A DNA stretch of 55,539 nt from Calidifontimicrobium sp964618555 (GTDB taxonomy: Bacteria; Pseudomonadota; Gammaproteobacteria; Burkholderiales; Burkholderiaceae_C). The number at the start of each line of letters is the position of its first letter. Position 1 is the stretch's first letter. The position numbers and the translations under genes were made by a program. The notes under the pieces are model-generated. The model made no database searches, was not told the origin of the DNA, and was given only the letters and a program-made list of their open reading frames with translations. Location: the NCBI GenBank assembly GCA_964618555.1, contig CAZUBF010000003.1:1-55539 (forward strand), given 5' to 3'. This document shows positions 34,490 to 42,877 of the stretch, in pieces.

Positions 34490-35317
34490 TCAGTCGACGA
34501 CGGCGGCGCGGTACGCGTGCCAGCTGGCGTGGCCGAGCACCGGCCCGACCACCAGCAGCCCGGCAAACCACGGCAGCAACGCGAGCGCGACCAGCAGCGT
34601 GATCAGCGCCCCCCAGAACAGCATCACCAGCGGCTGCGTCAGCACCAGCCTGAGGCTGGTCAGCCCGGCGGTGATCGCGTCGGTCTGGCGGTGCAGGATC
34701 ATCGGCATCGAGACGACGCTGACGGCGAAGATCAGCCCGGCGAAGATGCCACCGACGGCGACGTAGGCGACGATGAACTGCAGGTTGGCGGGGTCGAGCA
34801 GCGCCTGCACCGACCCCTTGAAGTCGGGCATGCCGTCGAAGCTGACCGCGAACACCACCAGCGCCGCGCGCCCCCACAGCATCTCGAGCACGAGCAGCAC
34901 GAAGCCGAAGATCGCCAGCGTGCCGGTGCGCGTCTGCCAGGCGAGCAGCGAGTCGCCGAAGTCGGGTCGCTCGCCGCGTTCGAGGCGCAGGCTGGTCTGG
35001 TACAGGCCCAGGCACAGGAACGGGCCCATCAGCAGAAAGCCGGCCGACAGGGCCAGCGTGTACGCCGGCGCCTGCTCGAAGACCTTCATCAGCGCCCAGC
35101 CCATGACCATGAAGCAGCCGCCGTAGAACAGCCCGATGAGCGGCGCGCGCGCGAAGTCGCGCGCCCCGCGTGCGATCCAGCGCAGGGGCTCGGCCAGGCC
35201 GAGCGGGCGCAGCGCGATCGAGAACGGCGAGGCGGGGGATGCCGCGGCGTCGCCCGGCGCGGCGGGGCCGGTCCCGGGCGGCGGTACGGGCGACGGTGGC
35301 GGGTCGGACATCTGCAT
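34490..35317 (-). CDS. DUF2189 integral membrane protein
   Basis: This 275-residue protein starts with a Pro/Ala-rich cytosolic stretch (residues 1-30) and then has about six hydrophobic segments (for example APLIGLFYGGCFMVMGWALM and IVAYVAVGGIFAGLIFAVSVV). The stretch LRLERGERPDFGDSLLAW is typical of DUF2189/COG5473 proteins. The function is unknown. ATG 35317 and ATG 35311 are both possible. Confidence 0.85.
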   Translation of the reverse strand: MQMSDPPPSPVPPPGTGPAAPGDAAASPASPFSIALRPLGLAEPLRWIARGARDFARAPLIGLFYGGCFMVMGWALMKVFEQAPAYTLALSAGFLLMGPFLCLGLYQTSLRLERGERPDFGDSLLAWQTRTGTLAIFGFVLLVLEMLWGRAALVVFAVSFDGMPDFKGSVQALLDPANLQFIVAYVAVGGIFAGLIFAVSVVSMPMILHRQTDAITAGLTSLRLVLTQPLVMLFWGALITLLVALALLPWFAGLLVVGPVLGHASWHAYRAAVVD

Positions 35318-35379
35318 CCCCGCCAGGGTAGCGGGCCGCGATCGACGCGACCAGACGGATTGTCCCGGGGCGACGGCGC

Positions 35380-35910
35380 TCACGGGAGCGCGGCAGGCGC
35401 GAGGCGCGCGGCCAGCCAGCCGTCGAGCAGGCGCCGCTCGTGCGCCAGCGGCTCCAGTGCGCGCCGCGGCGGCAGGCGGTCGAGGTACGCGGCGTCGGTC
35501 AGCTGTTGCGCACCGCTGGCGAGCACGCGCTCGCCGGCGCGCAGCGTGTAGCGCAGGTGCAGGCGCGGCGCGTCGACGCGCCCGTCGAGCACGCGCAGGT
35601 CGCGCCGCGCGCCGGGGTGCTCGCGGCCGGCCAGGTCGACGTCGAGCACGTCGACCTGCAGCGACTGCCCGTCGGCGAGCAGGTCGCGTCCACGGCGCTC
35701 GAGGTGGGCGCGCAGCGTGGCCATCGCGCGGTCGCGGTCGGCGGCGGCGAAGCCGATGTCGGTGTAACGCTCGGGCTGCACGAAGTTCGCGACGACCGTG
35801 CCCGCGGCGTGGGCCGGCGCGGCGACGAGTGCGCCGACGAGCAGGGCGAGGAGGTGAGCGCGAGCCGGGCGCGAGGCGCGGCGGGCGATGGCGGTTCGCT
35901 GAGAAGTCAT
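35380..35910 (-). CDS. DUF3016 exported protein
   Basis: This 176-residue protein has a signal peptide with long basic start and AAPAHAAG cleavage region, then VANFVQPERYTDIGFA, the hallmark of DUF3016, and LAGREHPGARRDLRVL. It is probably periplasmic. No function is known for the family. GGAGG precedes the ATG. The 160 bases to the next gene on the left of the nitroreductase hold nothing obvious. Confidence 0.85.
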   Translation of the reverse strand: MTSQRTAIARRASRPARAHLLALLVGALVAAPAHAAGTVVANFVQPERYTDIGFAAADRDRAMATLRAHLERRGRDLLADGQSLQVDVLDVDLAGREHPGARRDLRVLDGRVDAPRLHLRYTLRAGERVLASGAQQLTDAAYLDRLPPRRALEPLAHERRLLDGWLAARLAPAALP

Positions 35911-36072
35911 GGGTGTCCTCCGCAACGGCGAAGCGGTGGCGTCGTCGCTGACGTCGGCCCGCCACCGCTCACAACGCGTGGCGCCGGCGGCGCGATGACG
36001 CGGTGGCGGGCGATGGCGGTCGCGACCCTCGCACGGTCCAGGCCTGCCTGCACAGGCGCGGAGCGGCGGGGC

Positions 36073-36720
36073 TCAGTGCTTCGGGTGGCCGACGGTCTGC
36101 GACAGCAGCACCTGCCGGTCGGGGTCGAGGCCGAGCGCGTCGGCGATGGCCTGGCGGTCGATCCACGCGCGGATCACGGTCGCCAGCCCGGTGCTGGCGG
36201 CGTACAGGTACACGTTCTGCGCGATCGCGCCGGCCGACGCGGCGGCGTACAGCGTGCGCTGTTCGGCCGGCACCAGCCTCTGCCGCGCGTGGTCGGCGAC
36301 GTAGACCAGGTCCAGCGGCGCGTCGTCGACGAAGTCTTGGTAGCCGGTGACGCGTCGCAGGTCGGCGGCGGCGACCAGTTCGAGCCGGTGGCCGTGCGCG
36401 TCGTAACGGTACGCACCTTGCGGTAGCGCCACGTAGACCTCGACTTCCTGCGCATCCAGCGCCGACGGCGCGGTGCGGCCGCCGTCGGCGCGGCGGTTCA
36501 CGCCGAACGCCGCCCACAGCAGGTCGCCGAGCAATTGCGGCTCGAGCGGGCGCAAGGCGAACTCGCGCGACGACCGGCGCCGGGCCAACGCGTCCATCAA
36601 CGGCAGCCCGCCATGGTGCGTCGCGTGCGGCAGCGCGATCGTGCGCTCGGCGTCGCCGAGCGCCGCGGCGGGGCGCAGCCGACCCATCAGCCCGAGCGCC
36701 AGTTTGGTCAGCGTCGTCAT
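36073..36720 (-). CDS. SagB/nitroreductase-like FMN protein
   Basis: This 215-residue protein resembles the SagB-type nitroreductase branch: ALARRRSSREFALRPLEPQLLGDLLWAAFGVNR (in part), GGRTAPSALDAQEVEVYVAL and AGAIAQNVYLYAASTGLATVIRAWID (in part). The N-terminal 30 residues are mildly hydrophobic and could be a signal or anchor. It overlaps the upstream methyltransferase gene by four bases. No ribosomal-peptide precursor or cyclase gene is nearby, so a RiPP role is not supported. Confidence 0.83.
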   Translation of the reverse strand: MTTLTKLALGLMGRLRPAAALGDAERTIALPHATHHGGLPLMDALARRRSSREFALRPLEPQLLGDLLWAAFGVNRRADGGRTAPSALDAQEVEVYVALPQGAYRYDAHGHRLELVAAADLRRVTGYQDFVDDAPLDLVYVADHARQRLVPAEQRTLYAAASAGAIAQNVYLYAASTGLATVIRAWIDRQAIADALGLDPDRQVLLSQTVGHPKH

Positions 36721-37334
36721 CGTCGTTCTCCTTCGCTGCGGCCCCACGCCAGCAGCAGGTTGTTGGCTGGCATCGCGACGCGTTCGCGTCGCACGAGCCC
36801 GGCCGATCGCGCCTGAGCGTCGACCGCGGCGAGGTCGCGCAGGCCCCAGTGGGGGTCGCGACGGCGCAGGTCGGCGTCGAAGGCGAGGTTGCTCGCCGCG
36901 GTGGGCACGTCGGCTTCGACGAACGGGCCGTAGACGACGAGCAGTCCGGTCGGTGCGAGGTGGCGTGCGGCACCGGCCATCAGCGCGGCGCACACCGGCC
37001 ATGGGGCGATGTGCAGCAGGTTCACGGCCAGCAGCAGGTCCACGCGGTTGGGCGCGCCGGTCCAGGCCGCGTCGCCGGCGTCCAGCGCCAGCGGCGCGCG
37101 CACGTTGGGCAGCCCGACGCACCAGGCGGCGATCGACGCGAGCGCGGCCGGGTCGGGGTCGCTGGGTTGCCAGGACCAGCCGGGCATCGCTGCAGCGAAG
37201 CACGCCACGTGCTGGCCGCTGCCGCTGGCCAGTTCCAGCGCCGTGCCACGCGGCGGCAGCAGGCGCAGCAGCTGCCCGAGGATCGGCTGGCGGTTGCGTT
37301 CGGCCGCCGGGCTGTGCAGCTGCGCAGTGTGCAT
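36717..37334 (-). CDS. DUF938 SAM-dependent methyltransferase
   Basis: This 205-residue protein reads MHTAQLHSPAAERNRQPILGQL at the start and ALELASGSGQHVACFAAAMPGW for the SAM motif, both typical of DUF938. The stretch VNLLHIAPWPV carries the family's conserved post-motif. The methyl acceptor is unknown. It is in a leftward run with the nitroreductase downstream and another methyltransferase upstream. Confidence 0.88.
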   Translation of the reverse strand: MHTAQLHSPAAERNRQPILGQLLRLLPPRGTALELASGSGQHVACFAAAMPGWSWQPSDPDPAALASIAAWCVGLPNVRAPLALDAGDAAWTGAPNRVDLLLAVNLLHIAPWPVCAALMAGAARHLAPTGLLVVYGPFVEADVPTAASNLAFDADLRRRDPHWGLRDLAAVDAQARSAGLVRRERVAMPANNLLLAWGRSEGERR

Positions 37335-37338
37335 GGCC

Positions 37339-38271
37339 TCAGCGCGGCGTGCAGGTGTCGCCGGCGCCGCGCACGAAGCGCGCGCCCTGCAGCGCCGCCG
37401 GAGCGTCGACGCGCAGCGTGCCGTCGGCATGCCATTGCAGTACCCACTCGGTGCCGGCCGAGGCGCGCAGCCGCAGTCGCGAGCCGTCGACGCGGCCGGC
37501 GAGCGGCATCGCGTCGAGCGTGGCGTCGACGTCCTGGTGGCGCTGGTCGATGCGCAGCCGGTGCGCGGCGGCGTCGCCGCTGCCGCACCAGGTGCCCGCG
37601 ACGCGCGCCGGCACGGTCCACAGGTGCAGCGTGCTGCGCTTGTCGCGTCCGACGGGCTTGTCGGGTGCGTCGACGACGACGCTGCGGTCGGGGCGCCAGT
37701 CGCCGAGATCGTAGTCGTGCGAGACGATGCGCGTGCCCGGCGCGAGCGCGAGCAGGCGCGGGCGCAGCTGCAGGTTGACCGCGGGCAGCAGGTACATCGT
37801 GACCACCGTGGCGCGCGACAGGTCGGTGGCGAACAGGTCCTCGGCGCGGAACTCGACGCGGCCGGCCACGCCGGCGCGCACGGCGTTGTCGCGGCTGCGC
37901 CGCACCAGGTCGTCGACGATCTCGACGCCGAGCCCGGTGGCGCCGAAGCGCTGCGCGGCGAGGATCACGATGCGCCCATCGCCCGAGCCGAGGTCGATCA
38001 CGTGGTCGCCGGGGCCGACGCCGGCGAGTTCGAGCATCGCCAGCGTGACGCGGTCGGGGGTCACGACGAACGGCACGTCGGTGTCGGGCGCCGCGGCGGC
38101 TGCCGCCCATGGTGCGAGTGCAGCGGTCACTGCCAGCGCAGCCGCGGCGACGGCGCCGTGCCATCTGCGGCTGCCCCGGTCGCGCTGCGTGCCGCGCGGG
38201 TGCGGCGCTGGCGGGGCGGCACGAGGCGCGAGCGGCGGGCAGCGCGAGCGGCGGGTGGCGACGGCGGGCAT
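37339..38271 (-). CDS. membrane-anchored SAM methyltransferase with C-terminal extra domain
   Basis: This 310-residue protein has a basic N-terminus, a hydrophobic segment at about residues 39-60 (signal peptide or anchor, AVAAAALAVTAALAPWAAA), a methyltransferase domain at about 65-200 (HVIDLGSGDGRIVILAAQRFG, VVTMYLLPAVNLQLRPRL) and a C-terminal region of about 100 residues rich in short beta-like stretches (GTWCGSGDAAAHRLRIDQRH). A methyltransferase with a secretion-like signal is unusual, since SAM is cytosolic. The function is unknown. Confidence 0.8.
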   Translation of the reverse strand: MPAVATRRSRCPPLAPRAAPPAPHPRGTQRDRGSRRWHGAVAAAALAVTAALAPWAAAAAAPDTDVPFVVTPDRVTLAMLELAGVGPGDHVIDLGSGDGRIVILAAQRFGATGLGVEIVDDLVRRSRDNAVRAGVAGRVEFRAEDLFATDLSRATVVTMYLLPAVNLQLRPRLLALAPGTRIVSHDYDLGDWRPDRSVVVDAPDKPVGRDKRSTLHLWTVPARVAGTWCGSGDAAAHRLRIDQRHQDVDATLDAMPLAGRVDGSRLRLRASAGTEWVLQWHADGTLRVDAPAALQGARFVRGAGDTCTPR

Positions 38272-38285
38272 GGCGGGCTGGCGGG

Positions 38286-40220
38286 TCAGCGGCTGCCACG
38301 CAGCCGGCGGTAGACGGTGTTGCGGCTGATGCCCAGGCGTCGCGCCGCGGCCGTGACGTTGCCGCCGAGCGCGTCGAGCGTCGCGCGGATGGTCTCGATC
38401 TCGATCTGCTCGAGCGTGGCGGCGGCGGGGGCGTCGCGCAGGCCGGCCGGCGGCACCCGCGCGCCGGCGTCCGGCCCGCGCGCCGGCGCAGGGAGCACGG
38501 CCGCGATGTGCGCCACCCCGACGCGCGCGCCGCGCTCGGCCAGCAGGGCCGCCGCACGCAGCACGTGGGCGAGCTCGCGCACGTTGCCGGGCCAGTCGTG
38601 CGCGCGCAGACGCTGCAGCGCGTCGGCGTCGAGCGGCGGGGCCCGGGTGGCGTCGCGGCGCAGCAGGCGCTCGGCGAGCACCGGCAGGTCGCCGCGTTCG
38701 CGCAGCGGCGGCAACCGCACCGTCAGGCCATCGAGGCGGAAGTACAGGTCCTCGCGCAAGGCGCCGGCGCGCACGCGCTCGCGCAGGTCGCAGCGCGTCG
38801 CGACGACGACCTGCGCCGGGCCCGGCGTCCCGCCGGGCGCGCGGTCGGCGCCGGCTTCGCGCAGGTGGTGCAGCAGGCGCGCCTGCAGTGCGGCGGGCAG
38901 CGCGTCGACCTCGTCGAGCAGCAGCGTGCCGCCACCGGCGCGCGCCAGCGCGCCGGCGTCGCCGCCGCCGAACAGCGCCGCCTCGAGCCGCGCCGCCGGC
39001 GTCGCCGCGCAATGCAGCTCGACGTACGGGCCCGACGCATGCATCGACGCGCGGTGCAAAGCGTGCGCGAGCATTCCCTTGCCGGTGCCCGTCTCGCCGA
39101 CCAGAACGATGGTCACGCCGCGGTCGAGCACCCGCCGCAGCCGCTGCACGGCCTGGTCCCAGACGGGGTCGCCGGTGCACAGCGTCACGAGCGAGGCGCA
39201 GGGCGCGTCGTCGCCGGCCGCAGGCGCGGCGGCCGGCGGCGGCAGCATCGGCACCGCCGCGCCCGCGACACGCGCGCGCACGGCCGGCCGTCGAACCGCG
39301 GCACGCCACGCCGGCCCGTGCACGCGCGCGTGCACGTGCACGATGCGGCCGTCGTGCAGCATCAGGGCCATCGGCGTCGCGGCGGCCTGGCGCGAGCGGT
39401 CGACCAGGGCGCCGAGCGCGGTGCCGATCAGCGAGTCCAGCGTGTGCAGCCGCATCGCCGCGCCGCTGAGCCCGAGCTGGTCGAGCGCGCTGCGGTTGGC
39501 GCCGACGACGCGCCCGTCGGGGGCGATCGCGACGATGCCCTCCATCAGCGTGCCGACGAATCCGGCGCGGCGGTGGAAGTGCAGCCGCAGCGCCTGGCGG
39601 AAGTCGTCGTCGAGCCAGTGGTTCTCGATCATGCGCGCCGACATCGTCACCAGCGCCATCGTGTGCCTGTGGTAACTGCGGTGGTCCCCGGTGACGTCGA
39701 GCACGCCGAGCACGTTGCCACGCGGGTCGACGATCGGCGCCGCCGAGCAGGTCAGGAAGTGGTTGGCGTGCAGGAAGTGCTCGTCGGCGTGCACCAGCGT
39801 CGGCGCCTCGTCGACCAGCGCGGTGCCGATCGCGTTGGTGCCCTTGGCCGGTTCCGACCAGTCGACCCCGGGCTGCAGCGCCACCTTCTGCGCGCGCTCG
39901 AGGAAGTCGTCGTCGCCGACCGAGTGGATGATCGTCCCGGTGGCGTCGCACAGCACGACCATGCTCTCGGTGCCGGCGATCTGCTCGTACAGCATCTCCA
40001 TCACCGGCGCGGCGTGGGCGTACAGGCGCAGGTTGCGCTCGCGCACCACACCCAGGTCGGTGCGGCCGAGCGGGGCGTGGTCGGGGCGCCCGATGCGAGT
40101 CAGCCCCAGCGCGGCGCATCGCGCGTGCGACTGCGCGATCGTTTCGGCCTGGCGCGTCCCGGTCGTGGCGGGTGTCGGGCGCAGGCCGCGACGCCAGGCG
40201 GCGGGCGGGGACATCGGCAT
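38286..40220 (-). CDS. AcoR-like enhancer-binding protein lacking the GAFTGA loop
   Basis: This 644-residue regulator has an N-terminal GAF-type sensor (about 60-210, EPAKGTNAIGTALVDE), a PAS-like middle (about 220-300), an AAA+ domain with Walker A LVGETGTGKGM (374-382) and Walker B GGGTLLLDEVDA, and a C-terminal Fis-type helix-turn-helix (NVTAAARRLGISRNTVYRRL). After LFG at about 417 the sequence goes straight to ALARAGGGTL: the loop with GAFTGA, which contacts sigma54, is missing. It is divergent from the aldehyde oxidoreductase operon, which it probably controls. Proteins without GAFTGA often act with sigma70 or as repressors. Confidence 0.88.
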   Translation of the reverse strand: MPMSPPAAWRRGLRPTPATTGTRQAETIAQSHARCAALGLTRIGRPDHAPLGRTDLGVVRERNLRLYAHAAPVMEMLYEQIAGTESMVVLCDATGTIIHSVGDDDFLERAQKVALQPGVDWSEPAKGTNAIGTALVDEAPTLVHADEHFLHANHFLTCSAAPIVDPRGNVLGVLDVTGDHRSYHRHTMALVTMSARMIENHWLDDDFRQALRLHFHRRAGFVGTLMEGIVAIAPDGRVVGANRSALDQLGLSGAAMRLHTLDSLIGTALGALVDRSRQAAATPMALMLHDGRIVHVHARVHGPAWRAAVRRPAVRARVAGAAVPMLPPPAAAPAAGDDAPCASLVTLCTGDPVWDQAVQRLRRVLDRGVTIVLVGETGTGKGMLAHALHRASMHASGPYVELHCAATPAARLEAALFGGGDAGALARAGGGTLLLDEVDALPAALQARLLHHLREAGADRAPGGTPGPAQVVVATRCDLRERVRAGALREDLYFRLDGLTVRLPPLRERGDLPVLAERLLRRDATRAPPLDADALQRLRAHDWPGNVRELAHVLRAAALLAERGARVGVAHIAAVLPAPARGPDAGARVPPAGLRDAPAAATLEQIEIETIRATLDALGGNVTAAARRLGISRNTVYRRLRGSR

Positions 40221-40341
40221 CGCGCGGTCTCCAAGGGGTGTGGCCGCGCGGGGCGGCGGCGCGGGGCGGGTCGGGTGGCATGGTAGGCGATCGGCGGCGG
40301 TGTCCGGCGCCGCGGGCGGCTCGCGCAGGCGAGGCGCCGGG

Positions 40342-40373
40342 CTGTCACGCGATGGGACAGGCCTAGGGTTTGC
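40342..40373 (+). promoter_or_regulatory. candidate sigma54-type promoter with adjoining inverted repeat, before aorA
   Basis: The sequence AGGCCTAGGGTTTGC (40359-40373) has GG and GC separated by exactly ten bases, as in -24/-12 promoters, with TTTGC matching the -12 box. Directly before and overlapping it is CTGTC-N9-GACAG (40342-40360), a candidate binding site for the divergent regulator. The -24 box deviates from TGGCAC, so the call is tentative. Confidence 0.5.
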
Positions 40374-40481
40374 CCCAGGTATCGGCGGGATCGGCCGGTT
40401 CGGAAGATATGCAGCTGCCGGCATCAGTGGCTGTGGCGCCACGCGCGCGTCGGCCGACGGCCCCACCTCACCGAGGACACC

Positions 40482-40958
40482 ATGCAGAAGACCTTGCACA
40501 TCAATCCGGACAAGTGCACCGGCTGTCTCCAGTGCGAGATGGCGTGCTCGTTCGAAAACTACGCCACCTACGCGCCGGCGAAGTCGCGCATCAAGGTGTT
40601 CGACTTCCACCACACCGGGCGCAAGGTGCCGTACACCTGCACGCAGTGCGACGAGGCCTGGTGTCTGCACGCCTGCCCGGTCGAGGCGATCACGATCGAC
40701 AAGCTCACCGGCGCCAAGGTGGTCAGCGAGACCACCTGCGTGGGCTGCAAGGTGTGCACGATCGCCTGCCCCTTCGGCACCATCAACTACGTGCAGGAGA
40801 CCGGCAAGGTGCAGAAGTGCGACCTGTGCGGCGGCGAGCCGGCGTGCGCCGAGGCCTGCCCGACCGGCGCCATCACCTACATCGACGCCAACTGGACCGG
40901 CCTGAACAAGATGCAGGCCTGGGCCGACAAGCTCGGCAACCAACCCGCCGCGGCGTAA
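40482..40958 (+). CDS. aorA: aldehyde oxidoreductase electron-transfer subunit (four [4Fe-4S] ferredoxin)
   Basis: This 158-residue protein has four cluster motifs: CTGCLQCEMAC near the start, CTQCDEAWCLHACP, CVGCKVCTIACP and CDLCGGEPACAEACP, sixteen cysteines in all. It corresponds to AorA of AorABC-type tungsten aldehyde oxidoreductases, carrying electrons between the catalytic subunit and the FAD subunit. It is the first gene of the operon, directly after the promoter region shared with the AcoR-like gene. Confidence 0.9.
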   Translation: MQKTLHINPDKCTGCLQCEMACSFENYATYAPAKSRIKVFDFHHTGRKVPYTCTQCDEAWCLHACPVEAITIDKLTGAKVVSETTCVGCKVCTIACPFGTINYVQETGKVQKCDLCGGEPACAEACPTGAITYIDANWTGLNKMQAWADKLGNQPAAA

Positions 40959-40969
40959 GGAGCATCAAC

Positions 40970-42817
40970 ATGTCCTGGGCAGGAAAGATTCTGCGCGTCA
41001 ACCTCAGCGCCGGCACCGTCGAGGCCGAGCCGTTGAACATGGACTGGGCGCGCGCCTACATCGGCTCGCGCGGCCTGGCCACGAAGTACATCGTCGAGGA
41101 GGTCGACCCGAAGGTCGACCCGCTGAGCCCCGACAACAAGGTGATCTGGGCCACCGGCCCGCTGACCGGCACGATGGCCTCGACCGGCGGGCGCTACACG
41201 GTCGTCACCAAGGGCCCGCTGACCGGCGCGATCGCCTGCAGCAACTCGGGTGGCTACTGGGGCGCCGAGCTGAAGATGGCCGGCTGGGACATGATCGTCT
41301 TCGAGGGCAGGTCGGCCAAGCCGGTGTACCTGTACATCGAGGACGACGTCGCCGAACTGCGCGACGCCTCCCACCTGTGGGGCAAGTCGGTGTGGGAGAC
41401 CGAGGAGACGCTGAAGAAGCTGCACCAGGACCCGCTGCTGCGCATCTCCAGCATCGGCGCCGCGGGCGAGAACCAGGTGCTGTTCGCCGCCGTCGTCAAC
41501 GACCTGCACCGCGCCGCCGGGCGCTCGGGCGTCGGCGCCGTGATGGGCAGCAAGAACCTGAAGGCCATCGCGGTGCGCGGCACGAAGGGGGTGGGCAACA
41601 TCAAGAACCCCAAGGAGTTCATGAAGGTCACCTTCGAGAAGAAGAAGATCCTGGCCGAGAACGCCGTCACCGGGCAGGGGCTGCCGACCTACGGCACGCA
41701 GGTGCTGATGAACGTCATCAACGAGATCGGCGCCTTGCCCACGCGCAACCACCGCGACGTGCAGTTCGAGGGCGCGAAGGACATCTCGGCCGAGGCGATG
41801 GCCACGCCGCGCAAGAGCGACGGCAAGCCGCAGCTGGTGACCAACCAGGCCTGCTTCGGCTGCACCATCGCCTGCGGGCGCATCAGCAAGATCGACCCGA
41901 CGCACTTCAGCGTGCAGAACAAGCCGCAGTACTGGGGCGCCTCGGGCGGCCTCGAGTACGAGGCGGCGTGGGCGCTGGGCGCGGCCAACGGCGTCAACGA
42001 CCTCGAGGCGCTGCAGTACGCCAACCTGATCTGCAACGAACACGGCATGGACCCGATCAGCTTCGGCGCCACCGTCGGCGCGGTGATGGAGCTGTACGAG
42101 ATGGGCGTGCTGACCAAGGAGCAGATCGGCGTCGCCGCGCCGTTCGGCTCGGCGCAGGCGCTGTGCGAGTTCGCCGACATGACCGCCAAGGGCGTCGGCT
42201 TCGGCAAGGAGCTCGGCCTGGGCAGCAAGCGGCTGACCGCGAAGTACGGCCACCCCGAGCTGACGATGAGCGTCAAGGGCCAGGAGTTCCCGGCCTACGA
42301 CAGCCGTGGCATCCAGGGCATGGGGCTGGCGTACGCCACCAGCAACCGCGGTGCGTGCCACCTGCGCGGCTACACGGTGGCCTCCGAGGTGCTGGGCATC
42401 CCGGTGAAGACCGACCCGCTCAGCGCCGACGGCAAGCCCGAACTGGTCAAGGCGTTCCAGGACGCAACCGCGGTGTTCGACTCGTCGGGCACCTGCGTGT
42501 TCACGACCTTCGCCTGGGGACTGGCCGACCTGCAGCCGCAGCTGGCCGCCGCGTGCGGCGACGAGTTCACGCTCGACAACCTGAACGTCATCGGCGAGCG
42601 CATCTGGAACATGGAGCGCGACTTCAACAACCGCGCCGGGTTCACGGCCAAGGACGACACGCTGCCGCCGCGCCTGCTCAACGAGCCGGCGAAGACCGGC
42701 CCGGCCAAGGGCCTGGTCAACAAGCTGCCCGAGATGCTGCCGAAGTACTACGAGGTGCGCGGCTGGAACCCCGACGGCACGCTCAGGCCCGAGACGCGCG
42801 CGCGGCTGGGCCTGTGA
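40970..42817 (+). CDS. aorB: tungsten/molybdenum aldehyde ferredoxin oxidoreductase catalytic subunit
   Basis: This 615-residue protein belongs to the AOR family, which oxidises aldehydes to acids with a bis-pterin W or Mo cofactor and a [4Fe-4S] cluster. The start MSWAGKILRVNLSAGTVE and GSRGLATKYI, plus ATGPLTGTMASTGGRYTV, are typical. Cluster ligands are in CFGCTIAC and the late cysteine in DSSGTC, which matches the DxxGxC pterin/cluster motif. AAGGAG precedes the ATG at 40970. It acts with aorA and aorC in the cytoplasm; AOR enzymes of this type can detoxify aromatic or aliphatic aldehydes. Confidence 0.95.
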   Translation: MSWAGKILRVNLSAGTVEAEPLNMDWARAYIGSRGLATKYIVEEVDPKVDPLSPDNKVIWATGPLTGTMASTGGRYTVVTKGPLTGAIACSNSGGYWGAELKMAGWDMIVFEGRSAKPVYLYIEDDVAELRDASHLWGKSVWETEETLKKLHQDPLLRISSIGAAGENQVLFAAVVNDLHRAAGRSGVGAVMGSKNLKAIAVRGTKGVGNIKNPKEFMKVTFEKKKILAENAVTGQGLPTYGTQVLMNVINEIGALPTRNHRDVQFEGAKDISAEAMATPRKSDGKPQLVTNQACFGCTIACGRISKIDPTHFSVQNKPQYWGASGGLEYEAAWALGAANGVNDLEALQYANLICNEHGMDPISFGATVGAVMELYEMGVLTKEQIGVAAPFGSAQALCEFADMTAKGVGFGKELGLGSKRLTAKYGHPELTMSVKGQEFPAYDSRGIQGMGLAYATSNRGACHLRGYTVASEVLGIPVKTDPLSADGKPELVKAFQDATAVFDSSGTCVFTTFAWGLADLQPQLAAACGDEFTLDNLNVIGERIWNMERDFNNRAGFTAKDDTLPPRLLNEPAKTGPAKGLVNKLPEMLPKYYEVRGWNPDGTLRPETRARLGL

Positions 42818-42835
42818 CGCCGCTGCGCGCAGCGC

Positions 42836-42865
42836 AAGGCGGTTCTCGGACCGCCTTTTGCTTTT
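42836..42865 (+). terminator. intra-operon hairpin with T-tract between aorB and aorC
   Basis: An 8-bp stem AAGGCGGT/ACCGCCTT with loop TCTCGG is followed by TTGCTTTT. It looks like a weak terminator or attenuator in the 60-base gap between aorB and aorC, and could lower aorC relative to aorAB. Confidence 0.55.
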
Positions 42866-42877
42866 GAGGACCTGACG

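Noticed and set aside
36073..36720. RiPP azoline-forming dehydrogenase (SagB) system
   Set aside because: No cyclodehydratase or precursor peptide gene lies nearby; neighbours are methyltransferases.
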